Shown here: positions 1 through 8,568 of the stretch, piece after piece | Position numbering within the stretch: position 1 is the stretch's first letter | Layout: every line of letters begins with the position of its first letter | Origin: Pseudarthrobacter naphthalenicus | GTDB lineage: Bacteria; Actinomycetota; Actinomycetes; Actinomycetales; Micrococcaceae | Assembly (NCBI RefSeq): GCF_029076445.1 | Contig: NZ_JARESG010000006.1 | Span: 124,001-188,000, forward strand | Direction: 5' to 3' | DNA length: 64,000 nt | Program-made: the position numbers and the translations under genes | The notes under the pieces: model-generated | What the model was told of the DNA's origin: nothing | Database searches by the model: none | What the model saw: the letters and a program-made list of their open reading frames with translations, nothing else

Positions 1-392
1 CTGTGATTCACGGAAACGGCGGGGTCGTAAACGGCCAGGCGCTCCACGGGAAGGGTCCGGGCCGCGTGCAGGGCCAGCGCACCGCCGAAGCTATGGCCGA
101 ACACGTCAGTGCTGGACGTGTGCTTCATGACGGCGTCCAGGTCCCGGATGTCGGCGTCCAGGGTGTAGTCCAAAGCCTGCGGCGAGGAGGATCCCCGGCC
201 GCGGCGGTTAAAGGTGTGCACCGGCCGGCCAAGGGCGGCGCTGAGTTTCTGCGCAAAGCGGGTGTAGTCGGCAGCGGTCACCATGGAGGCATGCACAACA
301 ACCACGCCGGAGCCGGCCGAGGCCAGTTCCGCACCCGTGGTGAAAAGCTCCAAGGTGCCGCCGTCTGGGGTTGTAATTGTCTCGCGCGTCAT
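1..392 (-). CDS. alpha/beta hydrolase, 3' end cut by window edge
   Basis: The first 130 residues of an alpha/beta-fold hydrolase are visible; the C-terminus with the catalytic His lies outside the window. A hydrophobic strand (VVVVHASM, residues 30-37) precedes an FNRRGRGSS loop, and the nucleophile elbow GHSFGG sits at residues 99-104 with Ser101 as nucleophile. It resembles the next two genes closely (same RRGRG loop and elbow), so the three look like tandem duplicates. ATG start is supported by TAGGCT six nt upstream (399-404), suggesting a leaderless mRNA. The substrate cannot be read from the sequence. Confidence 0.85.
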   Translation of the reverse strand, partial: MTRETITTPDGGTLELFTTGAELASAGSGVVVVHASMVTAADYTRFAQKLSAALGRPVHTFNRRGRGSSSPQALDYTLDADIRDLDAVMKHTSSTDVFGHSFGGALALHAARTLPVERLAVYDPAVSVNH

Positions 393-426
393 GATCCGAG
401 CCTAGCCGAGCATCCTGCGGAATGCC

Positions 427-1281
427 TTAGCCCTTGAAGTACCCGGCGATGTCGCTGACCAGTTCCTTCACGGCGGCAGGGATGGAGCCGTGGTAGCCCT
501 TCGGGGACAGCTCAAAAGTGCTCCCGGGCACTGCCGCGTGAAGGCGCTGGGCCGTGACCTTGTAATAACGGGGGCTCTTGCCGCCCGCCATGAAATGGGT
601 GCCGGCGGGCAGCACGGCGAAGTCCCGGGCATGCTCTGCCTCGTCGTACGCGGCGCGAAGCTCGCCCACGCCGGTAGGCATCAGCTCCCGCGCCATTTTG
701 TTGACTTTGGTCCGGGACACCAGTGCCATGAGTCCGGCCAGGACAGGTTCCGGGATTTTGGACAACGGCGTGGCCGGCTGCATTCCCTTCTTCAGGTGGG
801 CCATGGCATGCCCCAACTTCCCGCTGTTGACCGCAGTTTCGAAATCGTCCAGCCACGAGGTGTCGATGCTGCCTTCGATGTTCACAGCCGCGTCGTAAAC
901 CGCCAGCTTGTCCGGTTCGTGCGGAGTGCCCGCGAACTCCTGCACGGCGTTGAGGGCCACAGAGCCGCCCAGGCTGTGGCCCAGCAGGTTGCGGGCGCCG
1001 GTGACATCCATGATGGTGCGGACGTCAGCGATTTCCGTGGCCATGGAGTAACCGGGAGGCTGTTCGGTTGACTTGCCGCGGCCGCGCCGGTCGTAAACGT
1101 CCACGGCCCATCCGTCGCCCAGGCCATCGGCCAGGGCGACGGAGAACGGCCGGTATATGAGCGCGGTGAGGAAGGCTCCGCCGATGACCACCACCCGGCG
1201 TTCTCCCGGCGCGTCCGGGGTGCCGTAGCTGTATAAAGCCAGCCGGCCGCCGTCGTGCGTGGGCACTTCCTGCTCTTTCAC
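427..1281 (-). CDS. alpha/beta hydrolase (second of three tandem paralogues)
   Basis: 284-residue alpha/beta hydrolase. It has a VVVIGGAF strand, the DRRGRGKS loop, the nucleophile elbow GHSLGG near residues 101-106 and a C-terminal SPKGYHGS segment likely to supply the catalytic His. Substrate unknown; relatives are annotated only as alpha/beta fold hydrolases. A longer reading from ATG at 1290 is possible, but TAGGAT at 1289-1294 overlaps that ATG and lies seven nt before GTG at 1281, the spacing of leaderless genes here, so GTG is preferred. It is separated by about 35-60 bp from its paralogues on both sides, and each has its own -10 box, so they need not form one operon. Confidence 0.85.
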   Translation of the reverse strand: MKEQEVPTHDGGRLALYSYGTPDAPGERRVVVIGGAFLTALIYRPFSVALADGLGDGWAVDVYDRRGRGKSTEQPPGYSMATEIADVRTIMDVTGARNLLGHSLGGSVALNAVQEFAGTPHEPDKLAVYDAAVNIEGSIDTSWLDDFETAVNSGKLGHAMAHLKKGMQPATPLSKIPEPVLAGLMALVSRTKVNKMARELMPTGVGELRAAYDEAEHARDFAVLPAGTHFMAGGKSPRYYKVTAQRLHAAVPGSTFELSPKGYHGSIPAAVKELVSDIAGYFKG

Positions 1282-1342
1282 GGTTCCCATCCTAGGGGGA
1301 CGGTCCTGAGCCCCGGCTGGGCGCCGGCTGAGTCCGGGCCCG

Positions 1343-2227
1343 TTACCGGCGCCGGCCCAGTTTCTGGATCTGGCCGTCGCTGGCGCTGATAAACCGGGCA
1401 ATCCGCACCGCCAGTCCCTTGCCGGGCCGGATGGGGCCCTCATGCAGCTGCCCGGGGACCACCCGGAACTCGATGGACGGCACGGCGGCTGCCAACTGCC
1501 GGCCCGTTTCCGCGAAATACGCCGGACTCCAGCCGCCAGAAAGCATGAGGATGGGGGTGGTGAGGGCCGTGAAGTCGTCCAGCTCAGCGTCGGCGGCCAG
1601 CACTGCGCGCATCTCTTTCACTGCCGTGGGCAGCAGCTGCCGCATCTCTGTTCCGAGGTTTGTCCTCGCGGAGAGGATACTCAGCATCCGCAGTGCGCCC
1701 AGCGGCAGGTAGGACAGCGGCCCGGCCGTGCCCAGGCCCTGGACCAGGTGAGCCCAGGCATGGTTCAGCTGGCCGGCGGTGACCGCGTCCTCCAGCTCGG
1801 GCCGCCACCGGTGGCTGAGGTTCCCGGACAGCGACACCGCCGCGTCATAGGTCACCAGCCTGCCGATCGGCAACGTCCGCGCAGCCTGGAGGGCTACAAA
1901 ACCGCCGTAGCTGTGCGCCACGACATTCGTGGAGCCGGTCTTTTCCATCACCGCAGCGAGGTCGCCGATCTCGGTATCAGCCGAGTAATCGTCCGGCTGC
2001 GGCGAGGACCCCGCCCGGCCGCGCCGGTTATAGCAGTGCACCGGGCGTCCCAGCAGGAGGCTGAGTTTCCGGGCAAAGGGGCGGTAGAGGGCGTCGGTGA
2101 CCAGCGTGCCGTGGACGATGACGACGCCGGGAGGTCCCGCCGTCGTCGCGTCTTGTCCCGCAGGGGTGAGGAACGAATGCACCTCCAGGTGTCCGCCGTC
2201 CGCCGTTTCTAGTTTCCAGGACTCCAC
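1343..2227 (-). CDS. alpha/beta hydrolase (third of three tandem paralogues)
   Basis: 294-residue alpha/beta hydrolase. VVIVHGTLV is the oxyanion-strand segment, YNRRGRAGSS the conserved loop, AHSYGG (about residue 105) the nucleophile elbow, and PGQLHEGP near the C-terminus probably carries the catalytic His. The GTG start lies six nt downstream of TAGACT (2234-2239), a leaderless arrangement. The gene is divergent from lysS, whose start is only 68 bp away, so the two promoters share this short interval. No signal peptide is visible, so it is probably cytoplasmic. Substrate unknown. Confidence 0.87.
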   Translation of the reverse strand: MESWKLETADGGHLEVHSFLTPAGQDATTAGPPGVVIVHGTLVTDALYRPFARKLSLLLGRPVHCYNRRGRAGSSPQPDDYSADTEIGDLAAVMEKTGSTNVVAHSYGGFVALQAARTLPIGRLVTYDAAVSLSGNLSHRWRPELEDAVTAGQLNHAWAHLVQGLGTAGPLSYLPLGALRMLSILSARTNLGTEMRQLLPTAVKEMRAVLAADAELDDFTALTTPILMLSGGWSPAYFAETGRQLAAAVPSIEFRVVPGQLHEGPIRPGKGLAVRIARFISASDGQIQKLGRRR

Positions 2228-2280
2228 AGCCCGAGTCTATGCCCGGGCGGCGGCCGGAACCCGGCTGGCGCAACTCCCGG

Positions 2281-2294
2281 TAAACTTGGGGATT
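2281..2294 (+). promoter_or_regulatory. lysS -10 box of a probable leaderless promoter
   Basis: TAAACT at 2281-2286 followed by eight nt and then GTG of lysS. No Shine-Dalgarno lies between them. A clear -35 is not seen. Confidence 0.5.
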
Positions 2295-3827
2295 GTGACT
2301 TCCCAAAACACCCCCACCCCCAAAAACGCCCCAGAGCCGCTCGATGCCAGCGAGCAGATGCGCATCCGCATGGAAAAGCGCGCCAAGCTGATCGAACGCG
2401 GCACCGAGGCGTACCCGGTGGGCGTGGAACGCACACACTCCCTGACGGAAATCCGCGAAAAGTACGTGCACCTCGAAGCGGATGACACCACGGGCGACAC
2501 CGTTGGCGTCACCGGCCGCGTGGTGTTTGTGCGCAACACCGGCAAGCTCTGTTTCGCAACCCTCCAGGAGGGCGGCCTTGACGGCAAAGGCACCCGGCTG
2601 CAGGCCATGCTCAGCCTCGCTAACGTGGGCGAGGAAGCGCTCGCCGAGTGGAAGGCCCTGGTGGATCTGGGCGACCACGTGTTCATTAAGGGTGAGGTGA
2701 TTTCCTCCCGCCGCGGTGAGCTGTCCGTGATGGCCGAATCCTGGTCCATGGCCTCCAAGGCCCTGCGCCCGCTGCCCGTGCTGCACGCGGAACTGAACGA
2801 GGAAACCCGGGTCCGGCAGCGTTACGTGGACCTGATGGTGCGCGATGAAGCCCGCGAAATGGTCTATACCCGTGCGGCCATTACCCGCTCCATCCGCGAA
2901 AGCCTCCACCGCCACAACTATGTGGAAGTGGAAACTCCCATTCTGCAGTTGGTCCACGGCGGCGCCCTGGCGCGTCCGTTTGAGACGCACATGAACGCGT
3001 TCGACCAGAAGATGACCCTGCGCATCGCCACCGAGCTTTACCTCAAGCGCGCAGTGGTGGGTGGGATCGACCGCGTCTACGACATGGGCCGCGTCTTCCG
3101 CAACGAGGGCGTGGACTCCACCCACAGCCCCGAATTCACCACGCTCGAGTGCTACGAAGCATGGGCGGACCAGTTCGTCATGGCTGACCGCATCAAGGAG
3201 ATCATCCTCGACGCCGCCGACGCCGTAGGTGCCGGACGCACCCTCCAGACCGAAGCCGGGGAGATTAACCTCGACGGCGACTGGGCTTGGGTTTCGGTCT
3301 ACCCGGGGCTCTCCGACGCCGTTGGCCAGGAGGTCACGCCGGACACTTCGCTGGAGGTACTGCGCGAAATTGCCGCCAAGCACGAGGTCAAGGTGGACAC
3401 CAAGTGGGACGCCGAGAAACTGGCCGTGGAACTCTTCGGTGAAATCGTGGAGCCCACGCTGCTCAACCCCACGTTTGTCTATGACTACCCGCCCTCCGCC
3501 CAGCCGCTGGCCCGCCCGCACCGCGCAGACGGCCGGCTGATCGAGGCCTGGGACCTGATCATCGGCGGCATGGAACGCGGCACCGCCTTCTCCGAACTGA
3601 TCGACCCCGTCATTCAGCGTGAGCGGCTCACCGAGCAGTCGCGGCACGCGGCTGCCGGTGATGATGAGGCCATGCAACTGGATGAGGACTTCCTCCGCGC
3701 CCTCGAATACGGCGCCCCGCCCATGGGCGGGATCGGGCTGGGAATCGACCGTCTGGTCATGCTGTTCACCGGAGCAGGCATCCGGGAAACCATCCTCTTC
3801 CCGCTCCTGAAGCCCGAAGGGCACTGA
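2295..3827 (+). CDS. lysS: lysyl-tRNA synthetase, class II
   Basis: 510-residue class II LysRS that charges tRNA-Lys in the cytoplasm. An N-terminal OB-fold anticodon-binding domain (roughly residues 60-165) precedes the catalytic domain. Motif 2 is visible as RVFRNEG with THSPEFTTLE near residues 265-285, and motif 3 as GGIGLGIDRLVML near residue 480. GTG at 2295 is chosen because upstream sequence lacks an SD and TAAACT is spaced for a leaderless start; the open frame further upstream runs through the divergent hydrolase promoter. A 59-residue membrane protein follows two bases after the stop. The lysS-lsr2-clpC order is typical of Arthrobacter relatives. Confidence 0.97.
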   Translation: MTSQNTPTPKNAPEPLDASEQMRIRMEKRAKLIERGTEAYPVGVERTHSLTEIREKYVHLEADDTTGDTVGVTGRVVFVRNTGKLCFATLQEGGLDGKGTRLQAMLSLANVGEEALAEWKALVDLGDHVFIKGEVISSRRGELSVMAESWSMASKALRPLPVLHAELNEETRVRQRYVDLMVRDEAREMVYTRAAITRSIRESLHRHNYVEVETPILQLVHGGALARPFETHMNAFDQKMTLRIATELYLKRAVVGGIDRVYDMGRVFRNEGVDSTHSPEFTTLECYEAWADQFVMADRIKEIILDAADAVGAGRTLQTEAGEINLDGDWAWVSVYPGLSDAVGQEVTPDTSLEVLREIAAKHEVKVDTKWDAEKLAVELFGEIVEPTLLNPTFVYDYPPSAQPLARPHRADGRLIEAWDLIIGGMERGTAFSELIDPVIQRERLTEQSRHAAAGDDEAMQLDEDFLRALEYGAPPMGGIGLGIDRLVMLFTGAGIRETILFPLLKPEGH

Positions 3828-3829
3828 TT

Positions 3830-4009
3830 ATGGAATACGTAGCTGTACTGCTGCCGTCATTAGTGGTGGGGCTGATCTTTTGGTTCGCCATGAAATCGAT
3901 CTTTAATGCCGATAAGTCCGAACGGCAGGCGGAGGCGCGCGCCCAGGCCGAGGCCGACGCCCGGACCGATATGCCATTGGACGGCCCGGACGCCGATCCG
4001 GATAAGTAA
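3830..4009 (+). CDS. small single-pass membrane protein
   Basis: 59 residues: an N-terminal hydrophobic helix (about residues 4-21, LLPSLVVGLIFWFAM) followed by a charged, Ala/Glu/Arg-rich helical tail and an acidic end (DGPDADPDK). The ATG lies two nt after the lysS stop, so it is almost certainly co-transcribed and probably translationally coupled with lysS. I recognise no named family; function unknown. The tight coupling and ordinary high-GC codon use support a real gene. Confidence 0.7.
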   Translation: MEYVAVLLPSLVVGLIFWFAMKSIFNADKSERQAEARAQAEADARTDMPLDGPDADPDK

Positions 4010-4071
4010 ACCACCTGTAGTTTCTGTGATTATCCCCAGCGGTCTATTGTCACTTTGACGTGGTGCCATAA

Positions 4072-4126
4072 TGAGGTTCATACTTTTTGTAGAAACATCC
4101 TGCTTTTCTGCACACCCCGAACCTCA
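4072..4126 (+). promoter_or_regulatory. inverted repeat in the lsr2 leader
   Basis: TGAGGTTC (4072-4079) and GAACCTCA (4119-4126) form a perfect 8-bp inverted repeat ending directly before the lsr2 ribosome binding site (AAAGAGGAAG). It may be an operator or a leader hairpin. A possible -35 TTGACG lies at 4055-4060, but the -10 is ambiguous. Confidence 0.4.
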
Positions 4127-4142
4127 AAGAGGAAGTCTTTAA

Positions 4143-4472
4143 ATGGCACAGAAAGTAAACATCATCCTCGTAGATGATCTGGATGGGGGATCCGCGGACG
4201 AGAATGTCCGGTTTGGCCTTGACGGGGCCAGCTATGAAATCGATCTGTCGGCCGCAAATGCAGCCGAACTGCGTTCCAGCCTGGAGCGTTTTATTGCTGC
4301 CGCCCGCAAAACTTCGGCCGGCCGCACTACACGCACCAAAGCCGCCGTTACAGGCCGTGGCAACGACTCGGCACAGATCCGTCAGTGGGCGCGTGACAAC
4401 GGCTACACGGTCAACAGCCGAGGCCGAATTCAAGCTGAAATCCAGGAAGCCTACCAGAAGGCGAATTCGTAG
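4143..4472 (+). CDS. lsr2: Lsr2-like nucleoid-associated protein
   Basis: 109-residue Lsr2 family protein, the actinobacterial H-NS counterpart that binds AT-rich DNA and silences xenogeneic genes. The N-terminal oligomerisation domain starts with the typical MAQKVNIILVDDLDGG and GLDGASYEIDLS. A basic linker follows, and the C-terminal DNA-binding domain (IRQWARDNGYTVNSRGRI) carries the RGR minor-groove clamp at residues 93-95. Length matches the family. The ATG has a good SD (GAGGAAG). A strong hairpin terminator follows about 20 bp after the stop, so lsr2 looks monocistronic. An inverted repeat lies in its leader. Confidence 0.97.
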   Translation: MAQKVNIILVDDLDGGSADENVRFGLDGASYEIDLSAANAAELRSSLERFIAAARKTSAGRTTRTKAAVTGRGNDSAQIRQWARDNGYTVNSRGRIQAEIQEAYQKANS

Positions 4473-4492
4473 GAACCTGCCTGACTCAGATT

Positions 4493-4536
4493 GCAAAGAA
4501 CCCTGTTTCGCCTCGCGGCGGAACAGGGTTCTTTGC
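4493..4536 (+). terminator. intrinsic terminator of lsr2
   Basis: A 20-bp stem (GCAAAGAACCCTGTTTCGCC with one wobble to its partner) around a TCGC tetraloop, ending in CTTTGC. It lies 20 bp after the lsr2 stop. The symmetric T/A-containing ends could allow action in both directions. Confidence 0.8.
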
Positions 4537-4600
4537 TGCCAATTGAATAACACCTCCGGACCTCGGCCCGGAAATACGGATGTCCCGGCTAAAGTGCCGG

Positions 4601-4932
4601 TCAAAGCATGGCCAACGCAATACAGGGGGCTACCAGGGCCGCCAGCGACCACCAGGTCCGGTAAATATTGCAGCGTGTCCACTGTCGTTCGAATAATTCC
4701 CTGCCGGTCGCCGCGTGTTCCGAGGCCGCCGCGCCGGCAAGCCCTGTTATTCAGGGGGATATTCACGAGTGCGGTAATGGCCAACGTGGCGGTGTAACAG
4801 GCAAGGGCAATAGTGGCCGGCATCCCTGCCACGCAATCCGGGCATCACGGAACACGCGTACGGGTAATAGAGACCGCCGATGCCGGCCAGCGTCACGGTC
4901 GCCAGGGTCACGAGCGCAGTGATGAATTCCAT
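4601..4932 (-). pseudogene. degenerate DUF1772 (anthrone oxygenase-like) membrane protein
   Basis: Fragments of one DUF1772 protein appear in three frames on the minus strand. The N-terminus MEFITALVTLATVTLAGI...YACSVMPGL reads from ATG at 4932. The middle segment ATLAITALVNIPLNN reads in a second frame (about 4745-4830). The C-terminus ERQWTRCNIYRTWWSLAALV...ALAML reads in a third frame and stops at 4601. Intact members have about 150 residues; here about 45 residues between the first and second segments are missing. At least two frameshifts and one internal deletion make a functional product unlikely. Confidence 0.75.
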
Positions 4933-5084
4933 GACGTTCCCCTTGCTGACGGCGTTGAGCGGATCGAAGCGGGCCATGGTTACGGGAGGTTGAACGCGTC
5001 ATGTTTCCCCTGTGGCGAACACGCTCCACAAGAGGGGATCGGGCACGTAGCATCAAAGTACGTTGTAGCTAGGAGTGTGGCGAA

Positions 5085-7577
5085 ATGTTTGAGCGATTTA
5101 CGGACCGTGCCCGTCGCGTCGTTGTGCTTGCCCAAGAAGAGGCACGCATGCTGAACCATAACTATATTGGTACCGAACACATCCTGTTGGGTCTGATCCA
5201 TGAGGGTGAAGGCGTTGCCGCCAAGGCTCTTGAGTCCTTGAGCATTTCGCTCGACGGCGTGCGTGAGCAGGTGCAGGAGATCATCGGCCAGGGCCAGCAG
5301 GCTCCGTCCGGCCACATTCCCTTCACGCCCCGTGCCAAAAAGGTGCTGGAGCTCTCCCTGCGTGAGGCGCTGCAGCTGGGCCACAACTACATCGGCACGG
5401 AGCACATCCTGCTGGGTCTCATCCGCGAGGGTGAGGGTGTGGCTGCCCAGGTGCTCGTCAAGCTCGGCGCCGACCTCAACCGGGTCCGCCAGCAGGTCAT
5501 CCAGCTGCTTTCCGGCTACCAGGGCAAGGAAACCACCGGCGCAGGCGTCGGGGCCGGCCAGCCCGAAGGCACCCCCGCCGGGTCCGTGGTACTGGACCAG
5601 TTCGGCCGCAACCTGACGCAGGCTGCGCGCGAGAACAAGCTGGATCCTGTGATCGGCCGCGAGCAGGAAATGGAACGCGTCATGCAGGTCCTTTCCCGCC
5701 GTACCAAGAACAACCCCGTGCTGATCGGTGAGCCCGGCGTTGGCAAGACCGCCGTCGTCGAAGGCCTCGCCCAGGCGATTGTCCGCGGCGACGTCCCCGA
5801 GACCATCAAGGACAAGCAGCTCTACACCCTGGACCTCGGGTCCCTGGTGGCAGGCTCCCGGTACCGCGGTGACTTCGAAGAGCGGCTGAAGAAGGTCCTC
5901 AAGGAAATCCGCACCCGCGGCGACATCATCCTCTTCATCGACGAAATCCACACCTTGGTGGGTGCCGGCGCTGCTGAAGGTGCCATTGATGCCGCGTCCA
6001 TCCTGAAGCCCATGCTGGCCCGCGGTGAACTGCAGACCATCGGTGCCACCACCCTGGACGAGTACCGCAAACACATCGAGAAGGACGCCGCGCTGGAGCG
6101 CCGCTTCCAGCCGATCCAGGTCAAGGAACCTTCCGTCGCGCACGCGATCGAGATCCTTAAGGGCCTGCGTGACCGCTACGAGGCGCACCACCGCGTGACC
6201 ATCACCGACGGCGCCCTCGCCTCGGCTGCCAGCCTCGCCGAGCGCTACATTTCGGACCGCTTCCTGCCGGACAAGGCCATCGACCTGATCGATGAGGCCG
6301 GTGCCCGGCTGCGCATTCGCCGGATGACTGCCCCGCCGGAACTGAAGGCCATGGACGAGCGCATCGCCCAGCTGAAGATGGAGAAGGAATCGGCCATCGA
6401 CGCGCAGGACTTCGAAGGTGCCGCATCGCTCCGTGACAAGGAGCAGAAGCTCATCACCGAGCGTGCCGAGAAGGAACGCCACTGGAAGTCCGGCGGCATG
6501 GACGACATCTCCGAGGTGGATGAGGATCTCATCGCCGAGGTGCTGGCCAACTCCACCGGCATCCCGGTCTTCAAGCTGACCGAGGAAGAGTCCTCGCGCC
6601 TGCTGAAGATGGAAGACGAACTGCACAAGCGCGTAGTGGGCCAGGACGAGGCCATCAAGGCCCTCTCCCAGGCGATCCGCCGCACCCGTGCAGGCCTGAA
6701 GGACCCCAAGCGTCCCGGCGGCTCGTTCATCTTCGCCGGCCCCACCGGCGTCGGCAAGACCGAACTGGCCAAGGCACTGGCCGAGTTCCTGTTCGGTGAA
6801 GAGGACGCCCTCATCACGCTGGACATGTCCGAGTACTCCGAGAAGCACACCGTTTCGCGGCTTTTCGGTGCCCCTCCGGGCTACGTCGGCTACGAAGAGG
6901 GCGGCCAGCTTACCGAGAAGGTCCGCCGTCGTCCGTTCTCCGTGGTCCTGTTCGATGAAGTGGAAAAGGCACACGCTGACCTCTTCAACTCGCTCCTGCA
7001 GATCCTGGAGGACGGCCGCCTGACCGACTCCCAGGGCCGCGTTGTGGACTTCAAGAACACCGTGATCATCATGACCACGAACCTCGGTACCCGGGACATT
7101 TCCAAGAGTGTTGCCACCGGCTTCCAGTCCGGCACCGACACGCAGACCGGCTACAACCGGATGCGTGCCCGCGTGACGGAGGAACTCAAGCAGCACTTCC
7201 GCCCCGAGTTCCTGAACCGTGTGGACGACGTTGTGGTGTTCCCGCAGCTGACCCAGGACGAGATCATCGAGATCGTGGACATGTTCGTGGGCCGTCTGGA
7301 GAAGCGCCTCAAGGACAAGGACATGGGCATCGAGCTCACGCCCGCGGCCAAGGTGCTCCTGGCCACCCGCGGTTACGACCCCGCCATGGGTGCCCGGCCG
7401 CTGCGCCGCACCATCCAGCGCGAGATCGAGGACCAGCTCTCCGAGAAGATCCTGTTCGGCGACATCCACGCCGGCGACATCGTGGTGGTGGATGTGGACG
7501 GCGAAGGCGACGACGCCAAGTTCACCTTCGCCGGCAACGCCAAGCCGCGCATCCCGGAAATCGCCCCGAGCGTCTAA
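5085..7577 (+). CDS. clpC: ATP-dependent Clp protease ATPase subunit ClpC
   Basis: 830-residue class I Clp/Hsp100 ATPase that unfolds substrates for ClpP. Two N-domain repeats (about residues 1-145, each with [13 protein letters not shown]) are followed by AAA-1 with Walker A GEPGVGKT near residue 215 and Walker [14 protein letters not shown]-type coiled coil (about 425-465) and AAA-2 with GPTGVGKT near residue 550 and [11 protein letters not shown] come next. Full length is normal for actinobacterial ClpC. SD-like AGGAG precedes the ATG. A hairpin terminator follows the stop, so it appears to be a single-gene unit. Confidence 0.98.
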   Translation: MFERFTDRARRVVVLAQEEARMLNHNYIGTEHILLGLIHEGEGVAAKALESLSISLDGVREQVQEIIGQGQQAPSGHIPFTPRAKKVLELSLREALQLGHNYIGTEHILLGLIREGEGVAAQVLVKLGADLNRVRQQVIQLLSGYQGKETTGAGVGAGQPEGTPAGSVVLDQFGRNLTQAARENKLDPVIGREQEMERVMQVLSRRTKNNPVLIGEPGVGKTAVVEGLAQAIVRGDVPETIKDKQLYTLDLGSLVAGSRYRGDFEERLKKVLKEIRTRGDIILFIDEIHTLVGAGAAEGAIDAASILKPMLARGELQTIGATTLDEYRKHIEKDAALERRFQPIQVKEPSVAHAIEILKGLRDRYEAHHRVTITDGALASAASLAERYISDRFLPDKAIDLIDEAGARLRIRRMTAPPELKAMDERIAQLKMEKESAIDAQDFEGAASLRDKEQKLITERAEKERHWKSGGMDDISEVDEDLIAEVLANSTGIPVFKLTEEESSRLLKMEDELHKRVVGQDEAIKALSQAIRRTRAGLKDPKRPGGSFIFAGPTGVGKTELAKALAEFLFGEEDALITLDMSEYSEKHTVSRLFGAPPGYVGYEEGGQLTEKVRRRPFSVVLFDEVEKAHADLFNSLLQILEDGRLTDSQGRVVDFKNTVIIMTTNLGTRDISKSVATGFQSGTDTQTGYNRMRARVTEELKQHFRPEFLNRVDDVVVFPQLTQDEIIEIVDMFVGRLEKRLKDKDMGIELTPAAKVLLATRGYDPAMGARPLRRTIQREIEDQLSEKILFGDIHAGDIVVVDVDGEGDDAKFTFAGNAKPRIPEIAPSV

Positions 7578-7588
7578 CCAGTAACCGC

Positions 7589-7626
7589 CGAAGCCCCGTC
7601 ACTCCGCAAAGGAGCGGCGGGGCTTC
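7589..7626 (+). terminator. intrinsic terminator after clpC
   Basis: CGAAGCCCCG ... CGGGGCTTCG outer stem enclosing CTCC/GGAG around a GCAAA loop, starting about 12 nt after the clpC stop. No long T tract follows, as is common in high-GC actinobacteria. Confidence 0.8.
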
Positions 7627-7654
7627 GCGCGTTAAGGCAGTCGTGGCCGATTCC

Positions 7655-7736
7655 GGTGCCAGATATCAGAGATTTCCCGGCGCCTGCTCCTTCGTCGCTT
7701 TGACGGCGCCTACATAAATCCCTGATACCTGGCGCC
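7655..7736. repeat. long imperfect palindrome in the clpC-argA interval
   Basis: Arms 7655-7675 and 7716-7736 match at 18 of 21 positions. Inside them a second GGCGCC pair (7679-7684 and 7705-7710) can pair again. Read on the minus strand, two of the three arm mismatches become G-U pairs. It could be a dispersed palindromic element or encode a structured RNA. No ORF covers it. Confidence 0.6.
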
Positions 7737-7779
7737 TCGTGCGCGGGTGCGCGTTTCTGTGAAGCGAGCGTGCCGGGGT

Positions 7780-7829
7780 CATTTGTGTAGCTTGCGTCAG
7801 AGCGAGGTACGAGCAGCAAGCGGCAAATG
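7780..7829. repeat. second inverted repeat in the clpC-argA interval
   Basis: Nested pairs CATTTG/CAAATG (7780-7785, 7824-7829) and GCTTGC/GCAAGC (7790-7795, 7816-7821). It sits between the long palindrome and the argA promoter. I see no coding potential in 7627-7899. Confidence 0.45.
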
Positions 7830-7899
7830 GCGCCTGTACGGGAGCGCCCCAACCCGCGCCCCAAACCCGCATCGCTGCCGGTGTCGCAGCTCGGCCTCG

Positions 7900-7912
7900 T
7901 AGGATTGTCGGT
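7900..7912 (+). promoter_or_regulatory. argA-like gene -10 box (leaderless)
   Basis: TAGGAT at 7900-7905, seven nt before the GTG start at 7913, with no Shine-Dalgarno between them. Confidence 0.5.
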
Positions 7913-8428
7913 GTGACCGATTCCGAGACTTTCCATATCCGTCCTGCCCGCACTGGCGATGTCCACGCCATCAAGAGACTGGTGGCACCGCTGGCGGAAC
8001 AGCGGATCCTCATGGCCAAGGAGACGGTCGCGTATTACGAGAGCCTGCAGGAGTTCAAGATCGCAGAATCGGCGGACGGCGACGTCGTCGGCTGCGGCGC
8101 CCTGCACGTGATGTGGGAAGACCTGGCCGAGGTGCGCACACTGGCCGCCTCCGACGCCTGGCGCGGCAAAGGCGTGGGCCACGTCCTCGTGGAAAGCCTC
8201 CTCGAGGAAGCGCGGGCGCTCGGCGTCGCACGCGTCTTCTGCCTCACCTTCGAGGTGGACTTCTTCAAGCGCCACGGCTTTGAGGTGATGGCGGACCAGT
8301 CAGCGGTGGACCCGGCGGTCTACTCCGAGCTGCTCCGCTCCCACGACGAAGGCGTCGCCGAGTTCCTGGACCTGGCCCGGGTCAAACCAAACACTCTCGG
8401 TAACACGCGCATGATCAAGTTCCTCTAA
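7913..8428 (+). CDS. argA: GNAT amino-acid N-acetyltransferase, short ArgA (NAGS) type
   Basis: 171-residue stand-alone GNAT protein resembling the short N-acetylglutamate synthase of actinobacteria (Mycobacterium tuberculosis Rv2747 type), which makes N-acetylglutamate for arginine synthesis from acetyl-CoA and glutamate. The acetyl-CoA site is visible as VRTLAASDAWRGKGVGHVLV (about residues 87-106), and the C-terminal half has FKRHGFEVM and the RMIKF end typical of this group. It lacks the amino-acid-kinase domain of the classical E. coli ArgA. The GTG start is leaderless. No other arg gene is nearby, so the assignment rests on sequence resemblance. Confidence 0.75.
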   Translation: MTDSETFHIRPARTGDVHAIKRLVAPLAEQRILMAKETVAYYESLQEFKIAESADGDVVGCGALHVMWEDLAEVRTLAASDAWRGKGVGHVLVESLLEEARALGVARVFCLTFEVDFFKRHGFEVMADQSAVDPAVYSELLRSHDEGVAEFLDLARVKPNTLGNTRMIKFL

Positions 8429-8514
8429 GGGCCACCGCCCGCAAAGTGGCGGTTCCCCTGCGCCCCCGGGCCTGGCCGCCGGCGTCGTGCGGCGTAATGT
8501 CACCACGAAAACCC

Positions 8515-8542
8515 TTGTTTTAGTCGATTTGATGGATAAACT
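8515..8542 (+). promoter_or_regulatory. candidate dha operon promoter
   Basis: TTGTTT (8515-8520), 16-nt spacer, TAAACT (8537-8542). It lies about 155 nt upstream of dhaK and just before the 12-bp inverted repeat, which would then be in the transcribed leader. Confidence 0.4.
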
Positions 8543-8568
8543 GGGCGGGCCGCAGTTTGGGGCCTGCA

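Noticed and set aside
2028..3824. 598-codon frame antisense to lysS
   Set aside because: Same high-GC shadow effect; lysS has all class II synthetase motifs.
4747..4977. 76-residue membrane protein as an intact gene
   Set aside because: Only its first 33 residues fit DUF1772; the rest is out of frame, and the missing parts are found in other frames.
4980..5084. ClgR operator upstream of clpC
   Set aside because: A GCG-AACA-CGC motif is present, but it does not match the known CGC-N5-GCG arrangement; too weak to list.
4980..7469. 829-codon open frame antisense to clpC
   Set aside because: Mirror of a strongly coding high-GC gene; composition is His/Leu/Val/Gly-biased without domains, and clpC is certain.
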